From Bin22 sp965207275 (GTDB lineage Bacteria; Chloroflexota; Dehalococcoidia; Lucifugimonadales; UBA3495): 64,000 bases of DNA. The stretch lies in assembly GCA_965207275.1 (NCBI GenBank), contig CBDBMH010000002.1, positions 1,612,001 to 1,676,000 on the forward strand, written 5' to 3'. The notes beneath the pieces are model-generated. The model was not told where the DNA came from. It saw only the letters and a program-made list of their open reading frames with translations, and ran no database searches. Position 1 is the stretch's first letter; each line of letters begins with the position of its first letter. The translations under genes and the position numbers were made by a program. Of this stretch, positions 8,431 through 16,731 are shown piece by piece.

Positions 8431-9192
8431 CTAATCAGGCATCCGGCTCACCCACTTCTCCCTGTCCTCCACGTCCCGATCGTGGAAAAGCCGGTTGAAC
8501 ATCAGCTTTCTCCTGGAGACATTCTCGGGGAACTCCAGGGAATTACCTACCAGGCGCTTTAAGATCACCAGGCCGAGAGTCGCCCCACCAAAACAGCTGA
8601 TTGCGATGGACTCCTTTGATTCGGGTGACGATAGGACCCCATCTCGAACCAGCAACCACACTCCCTGCCAGTCCATCGTCAGAATATCGCCGGGCGCCAA
8701 TGCCAGGAGAGGCAAAAGCGCCACTGCTATCAACGCCCACACCGCCGAGCTTCGGCTTAACCGCCAACCCACCAGGTAAACCGCCATTGCTATGGAGAAA
8801 AGCAGAGGAGCTAATGCCAGCGCCATTCCGCACACTACCATTAGCCCCCGTCCGCCCTGAAATCGGAGAAAGACGGACCAGTTGTTTCCCACCAGAGCCA
8901 CCAGAGGCGCGCTCAAAAATAACGGGGAGGTCCGGAGTCCCGCGGCCATTTGGTCGTTCAGCAATAAGTAAGCCAGCAATGCGGGGGAAAGACCCTTCAG
9001 CAGGAATTCAATCGCCGCCAAAGGCGCTAACCATCCCTTGCCCAGTTGCCTGACTACATTGGAACCGCCGACGTTGCCGCTGCCATATTGCCTTATGTCA
9101 ATTCCCTTGACCAGCCTGGCAATCAGATAGGGAGTTGGAACGGCGCCGGCCAAATAGGCATATAGGTAAAGGCCAAGCAGTTCCAATCCCAT
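8431..9192 (-). CDS. PlsY-like acyltransferase, second divergent paralogue
   Basis: 253-residue polytopic membrane protein of the PlsY family. Block 1 is YLIARLVKGIDIRQYGSGN followed by VGGSNVVR. Block 2 is GNNWSVFLRFQGGRGL, where canonical PlsY has GHxxPxFxxFKGGKG, so His becomes Asn and both Lys change (Gln, Arg). A hydrophilic extension of about 40 residues at the C-terminus is rich in Arg and Asp. It lies 17 bases after the PHP gene on the same strand, so it is part of that operon. Whether it still uses acyl-phosphate and glycerol-3-phosphate is open; no canonical PlsY or PlsX is in the window. Confidence 0.72.
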   Translation of the reverse strand: MGLELLGLYLYAYLAGAVPTPYLIARLVKGIDIRQYGSGNVGGSNVVRQLGKGWLAPLAAIEFLLKGLSPALLAYLLLNDQMAAGLRTSPLFLSAPLVALVGNNWSVFLRFQGGRGLMVVCGMALALAPLLFSIAMAVYLVGWRLSRSSAVWALIAVALLPLLALAPGDILTMDWQGVWLLVRDGVLSSPESKESIAISCFGGATLGLVILKRLVGNSLEFPENVSRRKLMFNRLFHDRDVEDREKWVSRMPD

Positions 9193-9209
9193 TCTACGGC
9201 TGAGCTACT

Positions 9210-10055
9210 CTACCGGTTTTTGGCCAGGGTCCGGGAAATCTGCGACAACCGCTCCACAGATTCCATCGGGGGCCCCAACAGGCCAGGTTCCTGCTCACCT
9301 GTGTTGCCCAGGCCGTGATAGTCGCTGCCGCCGCAGGGAATCAATCCGTGGCGATTAGCTACTTCCACCAGGCGCTGAATAGTTTCCTCGGAGTACATGG
9401 CGTAGTGTACTTCCATGCCAACCAGGCCCGCCTCCTTCAGTTGGGCCACCTTGGTATCCAGGTCCTCCAGGTTCGCGGGGTGGGCCAAGACAGCGCTGCC
9501 ACCAACTTTGGCCAGCATTTCGACGCCCTCTTCAGGCGTCATCTTTTCGCGCTCGGCGTAGGCCAGGCCATTACGGCCCAGGTATTCGTAGAAAGCCTCC
9601 TTGGGCTCCCTGAAGTAACCGGCCTCTACCATGGCCAGGGCAATGTGAGGGCGGCCAACCGCGCCATCGCCTGCGATTTCCTGCACCCTTTCCCACTCAA
9701 CGGGCTTACCCAGGGTTGCCAGTTTCTCCACGATCATGCGACCGCGCTCCAGTCTGCCTTCCCTGAAACGGCGCAGAATGGCCTGAAATTCCTCGTCTTC
9801 GTACTGAAGAAAGTATCCAAGCATGTGTATCTCATCACCGGGGATATCGGTGCTCAACTCAATGGCAGGAATAATTTCAAGGTTAGAGTGGGCCGCCGCC
9901 GCTCTGAGACTTTCGTCAATACCGTCAGTCGTATCGTGATCTGAAATAGCGGCCACGGTAATCCCTTTGCTGGCGATCAGGTCCACCAACTCCGTGGGAG
10001 AAAGACGCCCGTCCGAAGCAAGGGTGTGCAAGTGCAAATCTACAAGTCCATCCAT
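9210..10055 (-). CDS. PHP-domain phosphoesterase (RNase AM/TrpH type)
   Basis: 281-residue polymerase-and-histidinol-phosphatase domain protein. Metal-ligand motifs in order: DLHLHTLASDG (residues 6-16), ISDHDTTDG (38-46), E at about 66 in IPAIELSTD, AHP (about 193) and GSDYHG near the C-terminus. Relatives hydrolyse 3',5'-nucleoside bisphosphates or act as 5'-3' exoribonucleases that mature rRNA. Start ATG 10055 is one base after the ymdB stop, so the two are translationally coupled. The neighbourhood (ymdB, with rny upstream) favours an RNA-decay or nucleotide role. Confidence 0.88.
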   Translation of the reverse strand: MDGLVDLHLHTLASDGRLSPTELVDLIASKGITVAAISDHDTTDGIDESLRAAAAHSNLEIIPAIELSTDIPGDEIHMLGYFLQYEDEEFQAILRRFREGRLERGRMIVEKLATLGKPVEWERVQEIAGDGAVGRPHIALAMVEAGYFREPKEAFYEYLGRNGLAYAEREKMTPEEGVEMLAKVGGSAVLAHPANLEDLDTKVAQLKEAGLVGMEVHYAMYSEETIQRLVEVANRHGLIPCGGSDYHGLGNTGEQEPGLLGPPMESVERLSQISRTLAKNR

Positions 10056-10056
10056 A

Positions 10057-10827
10057 TTAGTCCACCATCCGGTCTACTCTCTGAATCGAAACAGCCTTAC
10101 GATTATCTTCGTCCACTTCCACCAACGCCGAGTTCATCATTACCGGCCCCCTGGCCACCGGAAGCCGCTGGGGAAGGCCGGTCAGGAAACGGTCGAGTAC
10201 GGCGTTGGTATCACTTCCAATAACCGAGTTCACCGGCCCGGTCATCCCCACGTCGGTGAGGAAGGCCGTGCCCTTGGGCAGCACCCTGGCGTCTACAGTG
10301 CCAACGTGAGTATGGGTGCCCAGCACCGCGCTGACCTTGCCATCCAGGTACCAGCCCATTCCCTGCTTCTCAGAAGTGGCCTCGGCATGGAAGTCAACGA
10401 TTATAGCACGGGGAGAGTGTTCTGCGTCAGCTTCTTCCAAGATTGCGCTTGCAGTCCTGAACGGGCAGTCCAGCGTAGGCATGAATACCCGTCCCATAAG
10501 GTTCATGACCATGACGCCATCCTGGACCAGGTAACCGCGGCCCGGGGCGTCCGGATAGTTGGCGGGGCGTATCAGGGGCAACCCCTCATCGAGATGCGAG
10601 ATGATTTCCTTTTGGTCCCAAATGTGGTTTCCGGATGTCAGGATATCCACCCCGGTGTCCAGCAACTCTTCGGCGGTTTCAGGAGTTATGCCATACCCGC
10701 CAGCTACATTCTCACCATTGGCTATCACCATGTCGATGGACAGTTCCTGCCTCAAATCCGGCAGTATCCGGCGTATGGCGAGCCGACCCGGCTGCCCGAT
10801 GATGTCTCCGATCATTAAAATTCGCAA
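10057..10827 (-). CDS. ymdB: YmdB-family metallophosphoesterase
   Basis: 256-residue calcineurin-like phosphodiesterase of the TIGR00282 family, which includes Bacillus YmdB, a 2',3'-cyclic nucleotide phosphodiesterase affecting RNA turnover and colony behaviour. Motifs: IGDIIGQPGR (residues 6-15), ANGEN with AGGYGI (36-46), SGNHIWD (66-72), FHAEATSEK, LGTHTHVGT (168-176). The TTG start at 10827 has AAGGAAGG upstream. It follows rny on the same strand, a known gene pairing, but a rho-independent terminator stands between them here. It heads a four-gene operon with PHP, plsY-like and zinc-finger genes. Confidence 0.93.
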   Translation of the reverse strand: MRILMIGDIIGQPGRLAIRRILPDLRQELSIDMVIANGENVAGGYGITPETAEELLDTGVDILTSGNHIWDQKEIISHLDEGLPLIRPANYPDAPGRGYLVQDGVMVMNLMGRVFMPTLDCPFRTASAILEEADAEHSPRAIIVDFHAEATSEKQGMGWYLDGKVSAVLGTHTHVGTVDARVLPKGTAFLTDVGMTGPVNSVIGSDTNAVLDRFLTGLPQRLPVARGPVMMNSALVEVDEDNRKAVSIQRVDRMVD

Positions 10828-10942
10828 ATGAGCCTTCCTTTTGCCGGATGGTGAGACTATGGCCTGGTTTCGCGGATTCGGGTGTGGCCATGTAACCGCT
10901 GGTTGAGAAATCTCTCAAGCCTACGTGATGCTCCACGACCGC

Positions 10943-10989
10943 GCTCAAAGAATAAGGCCCAAGGGCCGAAAGTGCCGGCTCTTGGGCCT
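10943..10989 (-). terminator. Rho-independent terminator after rny
   Basis: Inverted arms AGGCCCAAG (10955-10963) and CTTGGGCCT (10981-10989). Read on the minus strand the hairpin is followed by TTATTCTTT. It lies 76 bases after the rny stop and separates rny from ymdB. Confidence 0.7.
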
Positions 10990-11064
10990 CATTTCTAGTC
11001 TTCACATACCGGGCTGCCTGGTTTGCGGAATACGATACCGGTCCTGCTCTTCCACGGAAGGGCT

Positions 11065-12597
11065 TTAGCGGGCAATTTCCACGTTCCTGGTTTCACGAAT
11101 TACGGTTACTTTGATCTGGCCAGGGAAGACCAAGTCCTCTTCCACCTTGCGGGCAATGTCCCGAGCCAGCGCCGCAGAGCCTATGTCGTCAATGTCGGTG
11201 GGTTTTACCATCACCCGGACTTCTCGGCCGGCCTGAATGGCAAAGGCCCTCTCAACACCGCCAAAGCCGATTGCCGTGTCTTCCAAGTCCCGCAGCCGTT
11301 TCACGTACTGGTCCAGGGACTCTTTACGAGCCCCTGGCCTGGCAGCGCTGATGGCGTCGGCGCTGGCCACAATGAAGGACTCAATAGTTGAATGTTCGTC
11401 GTCGTGATGCTCCAAGATCGACAGGTATGAATTATGGTTAATCCCGTACTTTTGGGCCAGGTCGGCGCCAATTTCGGCGTGGGGACCTGCTATCTCGTGG
11501 GTCAGGGCCTTGCCCACGTCGTGCAGCAGGCCGCCGATTTTCGCCACCTGAATGTTGGCGCCAATTTCGGAAGCAAGCATACCGGAAAGGAGACAGACCT
11601 CTATGGAGTGCTTCAGCACGTTTTCGCCGTAGCTGTACCGATACTTCAACTGCCCCAGCAGACGAATCAGTTCCGGGTCTATCCCGCTGAGGCCCACATC
11701 GAAAGTGGACTGTTCTCCGGCCTTCCAGATGGTCTGCTCTATATCCACCTGGGCGCGGTTGACCATGTCTTCGATCCGAGCCGGTTGAATGCGGCCATCA
11801 CTAACCAGCCTCTCCAGGGCCAGTCGAGCCACTTCGCGGCGCACTGGATCGAAGCAGGACAAGGTCACTATTTCCGGGGTGTCGTCAATGACAATATCCA
11901 CCCCGGTAAGGGATTCAAGTGCTCGAATATTCCGTCCTTCACGGCCGATGAGACGACCCTTCATCTCATCGTTGGGCAGGGATACGATAGAAGTCGTGGT
12001 TTCGGAGACGACATCCGTAGCCAGACGATTAATGGCCAGGGTTATTATTCGGCGGGCATTTTCTTCTGCGGTGGCTTTGTGTTCTCGTTCCAGATCGTAG
12101 GTGCGGCGGGCCAGTTCATGCTTGGCCTTCTCTTCACCTTCTCTTACCACCAATTCCCTGGCTTCTTCCACTGACAGACCAGCGGATTCTTCCAGGACCT
12201 TAACTTGCTGCTCCTTTAGACCCTTCACCTCTTCCAGGGTCTTGTCGACCTCAGTTTCCTTCGTGGTGAGGGTCGCCTGCTGCTTATCAAGGGCTTCGCC
12301 CTTTTTCTCCAGCTGCTCCTCACGCTGAAGATAACGGCGTTCCAGGCGATTAAGTTCCTGCCGCTGCTCCTTGATTTCCTGCTCCCCCTCGGATCGCAGC
12401 TTCAGAACCTCCTCCTGGGCTTCAAGGAGGATCCTCCGTTTCTCTTCCTCCGCCTGGGCTACGACTGTTCCAGCCTCTTCTTTTGCATTTTCTACCCGCT
12501 TGCCGTCAACCCTGGAACGGTAGACCAGCCATGAAGCGGCCCCCGTCCCAATTACCCCTGCAACCGCCAGGACGGCAAGGAAAATAGTCAGCTCCAT
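11065..12597 (-). CDS. rny: Ribonuclease Y
   Basis: 510-residue membrane-anchored endoribonuclease that starts mRNA decay. Domains in order: one N-terminal transmembrane segment (residues 2-27), a long Glu/Arg/Lys-rich coiled coil (about 30-195), a KH RNA-binding domain with GREGRNIRALE (about 215-275), and an HD domain with HDVGKA (about 350), HHDDEHST and ASADAISAARPGARKES. Length is typical. ATG 12597, preceded by GGAAGGAAG. It is transcribed from a strong promoter with a palindrome at its start (12632-12686) and ends in its own terminator. Confidence 0.96.
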   Translation of the reverse strand: MELTIFLAVLAVAGVIGTGAASWLVYRSRVDGKRVENAKEEAGTVVAQAEEEKRRILLEAQEEVLKLRSEGEQEIKEQRQELNRLERRYLQREEQLEKKGEALDKQQATLTTKETEVDKTLEEVKGLKEQQVKVLEESAGLSVEEARELVVREGEEKAKHELARRTYDLEREHKATAEENARRIITLAINRLATDVVSETTTSIVSLPNDEMKGRLIGREGRNIRALESLTGVDIVIDDTPEIVTLSCFDPVRREVARLALERLVSDGRIQPARIEDMVNRAQVDIEQTIWKAGEQSTFDVGLSGIDPELIRLLGQLKYRYSYGENVLKHSIEVCLLSGMLASEIGANIQVAKIGGLLHDVGKALTHEIAGPHAEIGADLAQKYGINHNSYLSILEHHDDEHSTIESFIVASADAISAARPGARKESLDQYVKRLRDLEDTAIGFGGVERAFAIQAGREVRVMVKPTDIDDIGSAALARDIARKVEEDLVFPGQIKVTVIRETRNVEIAR

Positions 12598-12631
12598 GGT
12601 TCACTCTTCCTTCCCGTCTGGATATGCGCAT

Positions 12632-12686
12632 TAAGGGAATAACTCCCTTATCCAATAATCGTACTTATCGAACCTGCCAATGTCAA
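12632..12686 (-). promoter_or_regulatory. Promoter of rny with palindrome at the transcription start
   Basis: On the minus strand TTGACA (12681-12686), a 17-base spacer, then TACGAT (12658-12663). Just downstream, about at the predicted start of transcription, is the palindrome TAAGGGA-N5-TCCCTTA (12632-12650). It could be a repressor operator or a 5'-end hairpin protecting the transcript. Confidence 0.6.
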
Positions 12687-12801
12687 GAAACTCCTATTGT
12701 CCCCAAATACAAATCTTACTTGGCCTGTTAGCCTGTCATCAACAAATCCATCTCATTGGCAAGTCCACCAAACGATGCTTGCCAGGGCATATTGTGAGTC
12801 G

Positions 12802-13503
12802 TTAACTCAACGCCAGTCCGAGGGTAACCAGACCCGCAAGGATCAATGCAGCCGCCCATAGTAGATCGACATTCAGCCAACCGCGGCGCAGAAAAGCCAG
12901 ACCCAGCTTCTCGTACACCAGGACCGCGATGATCAGCATAACAGCCAGCATGGCAACCGAGTGGGTTGCCAGTCCAATACCCCAGGCGGCTGCCGTGTCA
13001 CTCAGGTCAAGCAGTCCGGCATGGTGGTCCAGGTCGCCGGTTGCTCCCGCACCCTCTTCGTCCAGGTTGAGTATTATCGGGGCCAGCATCAGGCCGGCGC
13101 CGTGGGATGTGGCCATCAGGAATGACCACACCACCAGGTCGCGCCCACCAACGTTCATTCCTACCCATCGGAAGTGCCGGAAGTAGAGGACCAACTTGTA
13201 AAGGCCGAAGGCCACCAGGAATACGCCGGAAACGATTCTCACCCAGAACAGGGGAATGAAGTAACCGGAAATGGCCAGCGCGACCGCCACCACCGCCAGC
13301 GATGCTATGTGGCCAACGGCAATGTAGAGGGCAGCTGTCACAACGGCTTTGACGCTTTCCCGTTGCAGTCCCAGGCTGACGGCGAACAGCCATCCCATGG
13401 CCGGATTGATGCCGTGGAAAGCGCCCAGGGCCGCTAATCCAATCAGCGGCCCCAGGGAAGTAAGGGAGGCGGGTTCGGCGTGAACCGGCAGAGCGCCCAG
13501 CAT
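12802..13503 (-). CDS. Six-segment membrane protein partnered with the SBP56 gene
   Basis: 233 residues with about six transmembrane helices and a predicted N-terminal export-like segment. Two histidine motifs lie inside membrane helices: AFHGINPAMGW (residues 28-38) and ATSHGAGLML (about 131-140), which recalls metal or sulfur transporters of the NiCoT/TauE type without matching them clearly. A DLDHHAG stretch in a loop adds more possible metal ligands. Start ATG 13503 is 12 bases after the stop of the methanethiol-oxidase-like gene, so they form a two-gene operon. A role in moving the substrate, product or metal of that enzyme is an inference from linkage only. Confidence 0.65.
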   Translation of the reverse strand: MLGALPVHAEPASLTSLGPLIGLAALGAFHGINPAMGWLFAVSLGLQRESVKAVVTAALYIAVGHIASLAVVAVALAISGYFIPLFWVRIVSGVFLVAFGLYKLVLYFRHFRWVGMNVGGRDLVVWSFLMATSHGAGLMLAPIILNLDEEGAGATGDLDHHAGLLDLSDTAAAWGIGLATHSVAMLAVMLIIAVLVYEKLGLAFLRRGWLNVDLLWAAALILAGLVTLGLALS

Positions 13504-13515
13504 CAGCGCGTCGAG

Positions 13516-14895
13516 CTAGGGATAACAGAAGGAGTCGGAAGAGGCGTCTCCGCCTTCCAGTCGCACCTGGTGCGCCCGGCCTTCCCCGAAATCGACGAAG
13601 AAGTCCTCGTCCAGGGAAATACCGCCTTCGGGGTTAACGTTGACCTTTGTCATCCAGCCGGTGATGTTGTCGTAGAAAGTGTCGTCCCACGAACTGTAAA
13701 GGGAATTGGTGGGATAGACCCGGCGTCCATCACGGCTGATTTCGATCATCTGGGGTCCTCCAACCAGCGGGCCAGACCTGGGATGAGCAGCCTTCCTGAC
13801 AATGCCGCCCAGCTCGACAGTACCGGTGTGTTTGGCATTGAAGGGGTCTGAAACATCGTACTGCCTCAGTTCCCCCGTGCCCCAGCAGGAAACATACAGG
13901 AACTTGTCATCCAGGGACAGGTCGATGTCCGTAACCAGCGGCGGCACCGCGCCAAGGCCTTTCAGCGCCTCGGGCAGCAGGTCGGGGTCGGCCGGCTCCG
14001 CTGGAATCTCTATGACTTTCGTCACGGCCCACTTGCCATTGTCCTGGTACCAAGTCCAAATTGAGGACGAAAGGTCCTGATTGTTGACTACGACTCCCAC
14101 AAAGCCGTAGGCCTTGGTAGGATTGTGGGACGGCCGCAGCTCCAACACCATCTGATTTTCTGCTCCCAGGTCCACTTCTTGAAGGTGGCGCCGCCGCCGC
14201 AGGTCCCAGAAATGGATTTTGTGGCCATAGTTGCCGGCAACTATGTCCGCCAGCGATGGCCCGCTTTCAAACAGTTCCGGAGTGCACCACTCGCTGGTGA
14301 TTGCCACATCCAGCCCTATATGCCACCAGAAGTCGTAGGCCAGGGTCTGGGAACCCCGGTCCAATTCCCATGCGCCCAGGGGCTCAAAGGTGTTGTGATC
14401 AATCCTGAGGATTCCTCCGGGGGAGACACCGTCTGAAGAGCCAATGCCGTTCAAGTAAATGGCGTCGGGACCACAGTGAACGGTGTGTAATCGGCTGTAG
14501 CCGGTCCGGTTGGCAATGACGTCGGCCTCCACCGTCTTTACAATCTGAGGTTTGAAAGGGTCCGGCTTGGTGTCAATTACGTAAATGCGGGACGTACGCA
14601 ATGTGGGAACTATCAAGTAACGCCGTTCCAGGTGTGGGTGAGGGGCATAGGGACAAAGGCTGGCGCTACAGGCATTCCAGCCGAAGTGGTGTAGCTCGTC
14701 CCCCACGTTTGGCATCTCCAAAGAATTTACAATGGTGCTATACGTGGGTGAGTCGGGGTCCAGGTCAACTACGGACATAGCGTCCGGCTTCCCATTCGTG
14801 TTCAGCACCGCGACATATCCCAACCGCTCCGCAGGAGCCTGTCCTGCAAGGCGGGCAGAGGGGTAAAAGGTTGGATCCGGGGTCAATAGCGCCAT
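13516..14895 (-). CDS. Selenium-binding protein 1 / methanethiol oxidase family (SBP56)
   Basis: 459-residue seven-bladed propeller protein. Characterised bacterial and human relatives oxidise methanethiol to H2O2, formaldehyde and sulfide. Family blocks: DPTFYPSARLAGQAPAERLGYV at the N-terminus, DELHHFGWNACSASLCPYAPHPH (about 62-84), HTVHCGPDAIYLNG, DFWWHIGLDVAITSEWCTP, HQVRLEGGDASSDSFCYP at the very end. The metal-binding His pairs and the Cys segment are kept. A TTG at 14946 opens the frame, but ATG 14895 has GAGAGG six bases upstream and gives the family N-terminus. Operon with the membrane protein downstream. Confidence 0.92.
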   Translation of the reverse strand: MALLTPDPTFYPSARLAGQAPAERLGYVAVLNTNGKPDAMSVVDLDPDSPTYSTIVNSLEMPNVGDELHHFGWNACSASLCPYAPHPHLERRYLIVPTLRTSRIYVIDTKPDPFKPQIVKTVEADVIANRTGYSRLHTVHCGPDAIYLNGIGSSDGVSPGGILRIDHNTFEPLGAWELDRGSQTLAYDFWWHIGLDVAITSEWCTPELFESGPSLADIVAGNYGHKIHFWDLRRRRHLQEVDLGAENQMVLELRPSHNPTKAYGFVGVVVNNQDLSSSIWTWYQDNGKWAVTKVIEIPAEPADPDLLPEALKGLGAVPPLVTDIDLSLDDKFLYVSCWGTGELRQYDVSDPFNAKHTGTVELGGIVRKAAHPRSGPLVGGPQMIEISRDGRRVYPTNSLYSSWDDTFYDNITGWMTKVNVNPEGGISLDEDFFVDFGEGRAHQVRLEGGDASSDSFCYP

Positions 14896-15353
14896 AATCG
14901 GCCTCTCCATCTGTAAGGTAGTGTTCCGTCTCTGCGGCGAGTGCAATCTATGACTGGGCCCGTATTGCCTTCGGCATATTGCGTTCGCTTAAAGACTAAA
15001 GTATATAAGATTATTAACAGATGTCTATTTTATGGTCAGCCTAGGTATCAGATATTGTGAGTCACGATTGGGGATTCCCAATGGAATACGTCGGAGGGCA
15101 AAGCCCACCTAAACTGCCGGAGAGCTTGCTGGTCCCGCAGCTAAAGTAGCGACCCTTAGCGTCTCACGCAATCTTGATAAGCCGATAGGTCCCAATTCCG
15201 AATGGATCTTTGCTATGGCTGGCCAGGAAACACTAAAGCTGAAAAATCGATTGAGGTAAATTTCCATACTGGGCTATAATGTAGCCATACACGCGAGTAA
15301 GCACCAATACCGGCAGGCGTCAGTCGCCTGCTCCAACTTCAGGGTGACGAGGA
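14896..15353. other. Divergent intergenic region between SBP56 and dnaJ
   Basis: 458 bases with no gene. An AT-rich block (14990-15050) probably serves the SBP56 promoter and the right end the dnaJ promoter. No CIRCE (GAGCACTC-N9-type) heat-shock operator was found. The stretch 15085-15115 has a passing similarity to part of a c-di-GMP riboswitch but lacks the rest of that fold. Confidence 0.5.
15251..15280 (+). promoter_or_regulatory. Promoter of dnaJ
   Basis: TTGAGG (15251-15256), 18-base spacer, consensus TATAAT (15275-15280), about 70 bases before the dnaJ ATG. Vegetative-sigma type; no heat-shock operator is visible. Confidence 0.6.
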
Positions 15354-16592
15354 ATGGCTCAGACTGACTATTACGAGGTCTTGGGAGTTTCGCGACGGGA
15401 CTCCGAGGAGGAGATACGCCGGGCCTTTCGCAAGAAGGCCATGGAGTACCATCCCGACCGCAACAAGGAACCTGACGCTGAAGAGCGATTCAAGGAAATA
15501 AACGAGGCTTACCAGGTCCTGAGCGACGCCACCAAAAGGGCTCAATACGACCGGTTCGGTCACGCCGGCGTTAACGGCGGCGGTTATGACAGGCCTTTTG
15601 ACGGGTTCGATGTATTTGGCGGATTCGGCGACATTTTTGACTCTTTTTTCGGCGACGCCGGAGCACGACGCAGCCGGGCCCCGCAGAGAGGCAGCGATCT
15701 TCAGCAAAGAGTTACGCTGGCCTTCGAGGATGCGGCTTTCGGCATCGAGCGTGAAATCGACGTATCGCGGGTGGAGATTTGTCACGAGTGCTCCGGAGCC
15801 GGCAACCAACCCGGTACGTCGGTCAGTACTTGCGGAACCTGCGGCGGCAACGGCCAGGTTCGCCGTACCCAGCGCAGCGTTTTTGGCCAGTTCGCCCAGG
15901 TAACCACCTGCCCCACCTGCCAGGGCAAGGGAACCACAATCGATCAACCTTGCGTCCTCTGTCGCGGCGTGGGTATGGAGCGTCGCAACCGGAAAACCGT
16001 GGTCAATATCCCCGCCGGCATCCAGGACGGGATGCAGGTACGGCTTACGGGCGAGGGGAACGTAGGGGCCAACGGCGGTCCGCCGGGCAACTTGTACATC
16101 CTCGTGGATGTAAAGCCTCACAAGCTTTTCCAGCGAGACCAGTTTGACTTGTTGTACACCCTGCCCATCAATATGGCCGAGGCCGCCCTTGGCGTCGAAA
16201 AAGAGATCCCTACCCTGGAAGGAGATCAGACCACACTGAAGATTCCCCAGGGCACCCAGCATGGCTCCGAATTCCGGGTCCGCGGCAGGGGCATCAGCCA
16301 CATCAACAACGGACGAAAGGGGGACCTGCGAGTTTTCGTCGATGTGCAGGTACCCGGAAAGCTCAACGGGAAGCAGCGGAAATTGCTGGAAGAGCTGGCC
16401 CGTTCCCTGGACCCCAACTACGGGAAAGATGTTGTTGAACAGTTCGATGAACCTGCGTCGGATACGAACTCCCCAGCCTCCCAAGTCCCGGAGTCCGGGG
16501 TTGACGATGAAGACGACCTCGCACCTGAGAATTTGGGCAGGTCCGACAAGGACAAAGGACTCTTCGACCGCATCAAGGATGCTCTGAGCTGA
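15354..16592 (+). CDS. dnaJ: Chaperone protein DnaJ
   Basis: 412-residue type I Hsp40 co-chaperone that delivers substrates to DnaK and stimulates its ATPase. J domain (residues 1-70, HPD motif in YHPDRNK), Gly/Phe-rich linker (about 75-115), zinc region with four CxxCxGxG-type repeats (CHECSGAG, CGTCGGNG, CPTCQGKG, CVLCRGVG), then the C-terminal beta domains with an acidic, disordered tail of about 45 residues. ATG 15354 with AGGG nine bases upstream. dnaK and grpE are not adjacent. prmA follows 139 bases downstream, a common bacterial neighbour. Confidence 0.95.
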   Translation: MAQTDYYEVLGVSRRDSEEEIRRAFRKKAMEYHPDRNKEPDAEERFKEINEAYQVLSDATKRAQYDRFGHAGVNGGGYDRPFDGFDVFGGFGDIFDSFFGDAGARRSRAPQRGSDLQQRVTLAFEDAAFGIEREIDVSRVEICHECSGAGNQPGTSVSTCGTCGGNGQVRRTQRSVFGQFAQVTTCPTCQGKGTTIDQPCVLCRGVGMERRNRKTVVNIPAGIQDGMQVRLTGEGNVGANGGPPGNLYILVDVKPHKLFQRDQFDLLYTLPINMAEAALGVEKEIPTLEGDQTTLKIPQGTQHGSEFRVRGRGISHINNGRKGDLRVFVDVQVPGKLNGKQRKLLEELARSLDPNYGKDVVEQFDEPASDTNSPASQVPESGVDDEDDLAPENLGRSDKDKGLFDRIKDALS

Positions 16593-16731
16593 GAGACTGC
16601 AGAGCCCACTTTGCCAGGTATTTATCCTCTTTTCGACCGGCAGTTTATCCGGAACTGGGCAATAGCAAGGAGGCTGAACAGGAAACTCGGCTCCTTAGCC
16701 GCCGGATTTTCTTGTGAAGCGAAAAGGAAGC

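Noticed and set aside
15085..15115. GGCAAAGCCCACCTAAAC resembles part of a c-di-GMP class I riboswitch
   Set aside because: The preceding GGCAAACC arm and the closing GGTAGC part are missing, and dnaJ is not a usual target. A covariance scan would settle it.
15339..16484. 381-codon ORF opposite dnaJ
   Set aside because: Shadow of dnaJ; no start signal and no recognisable domain.
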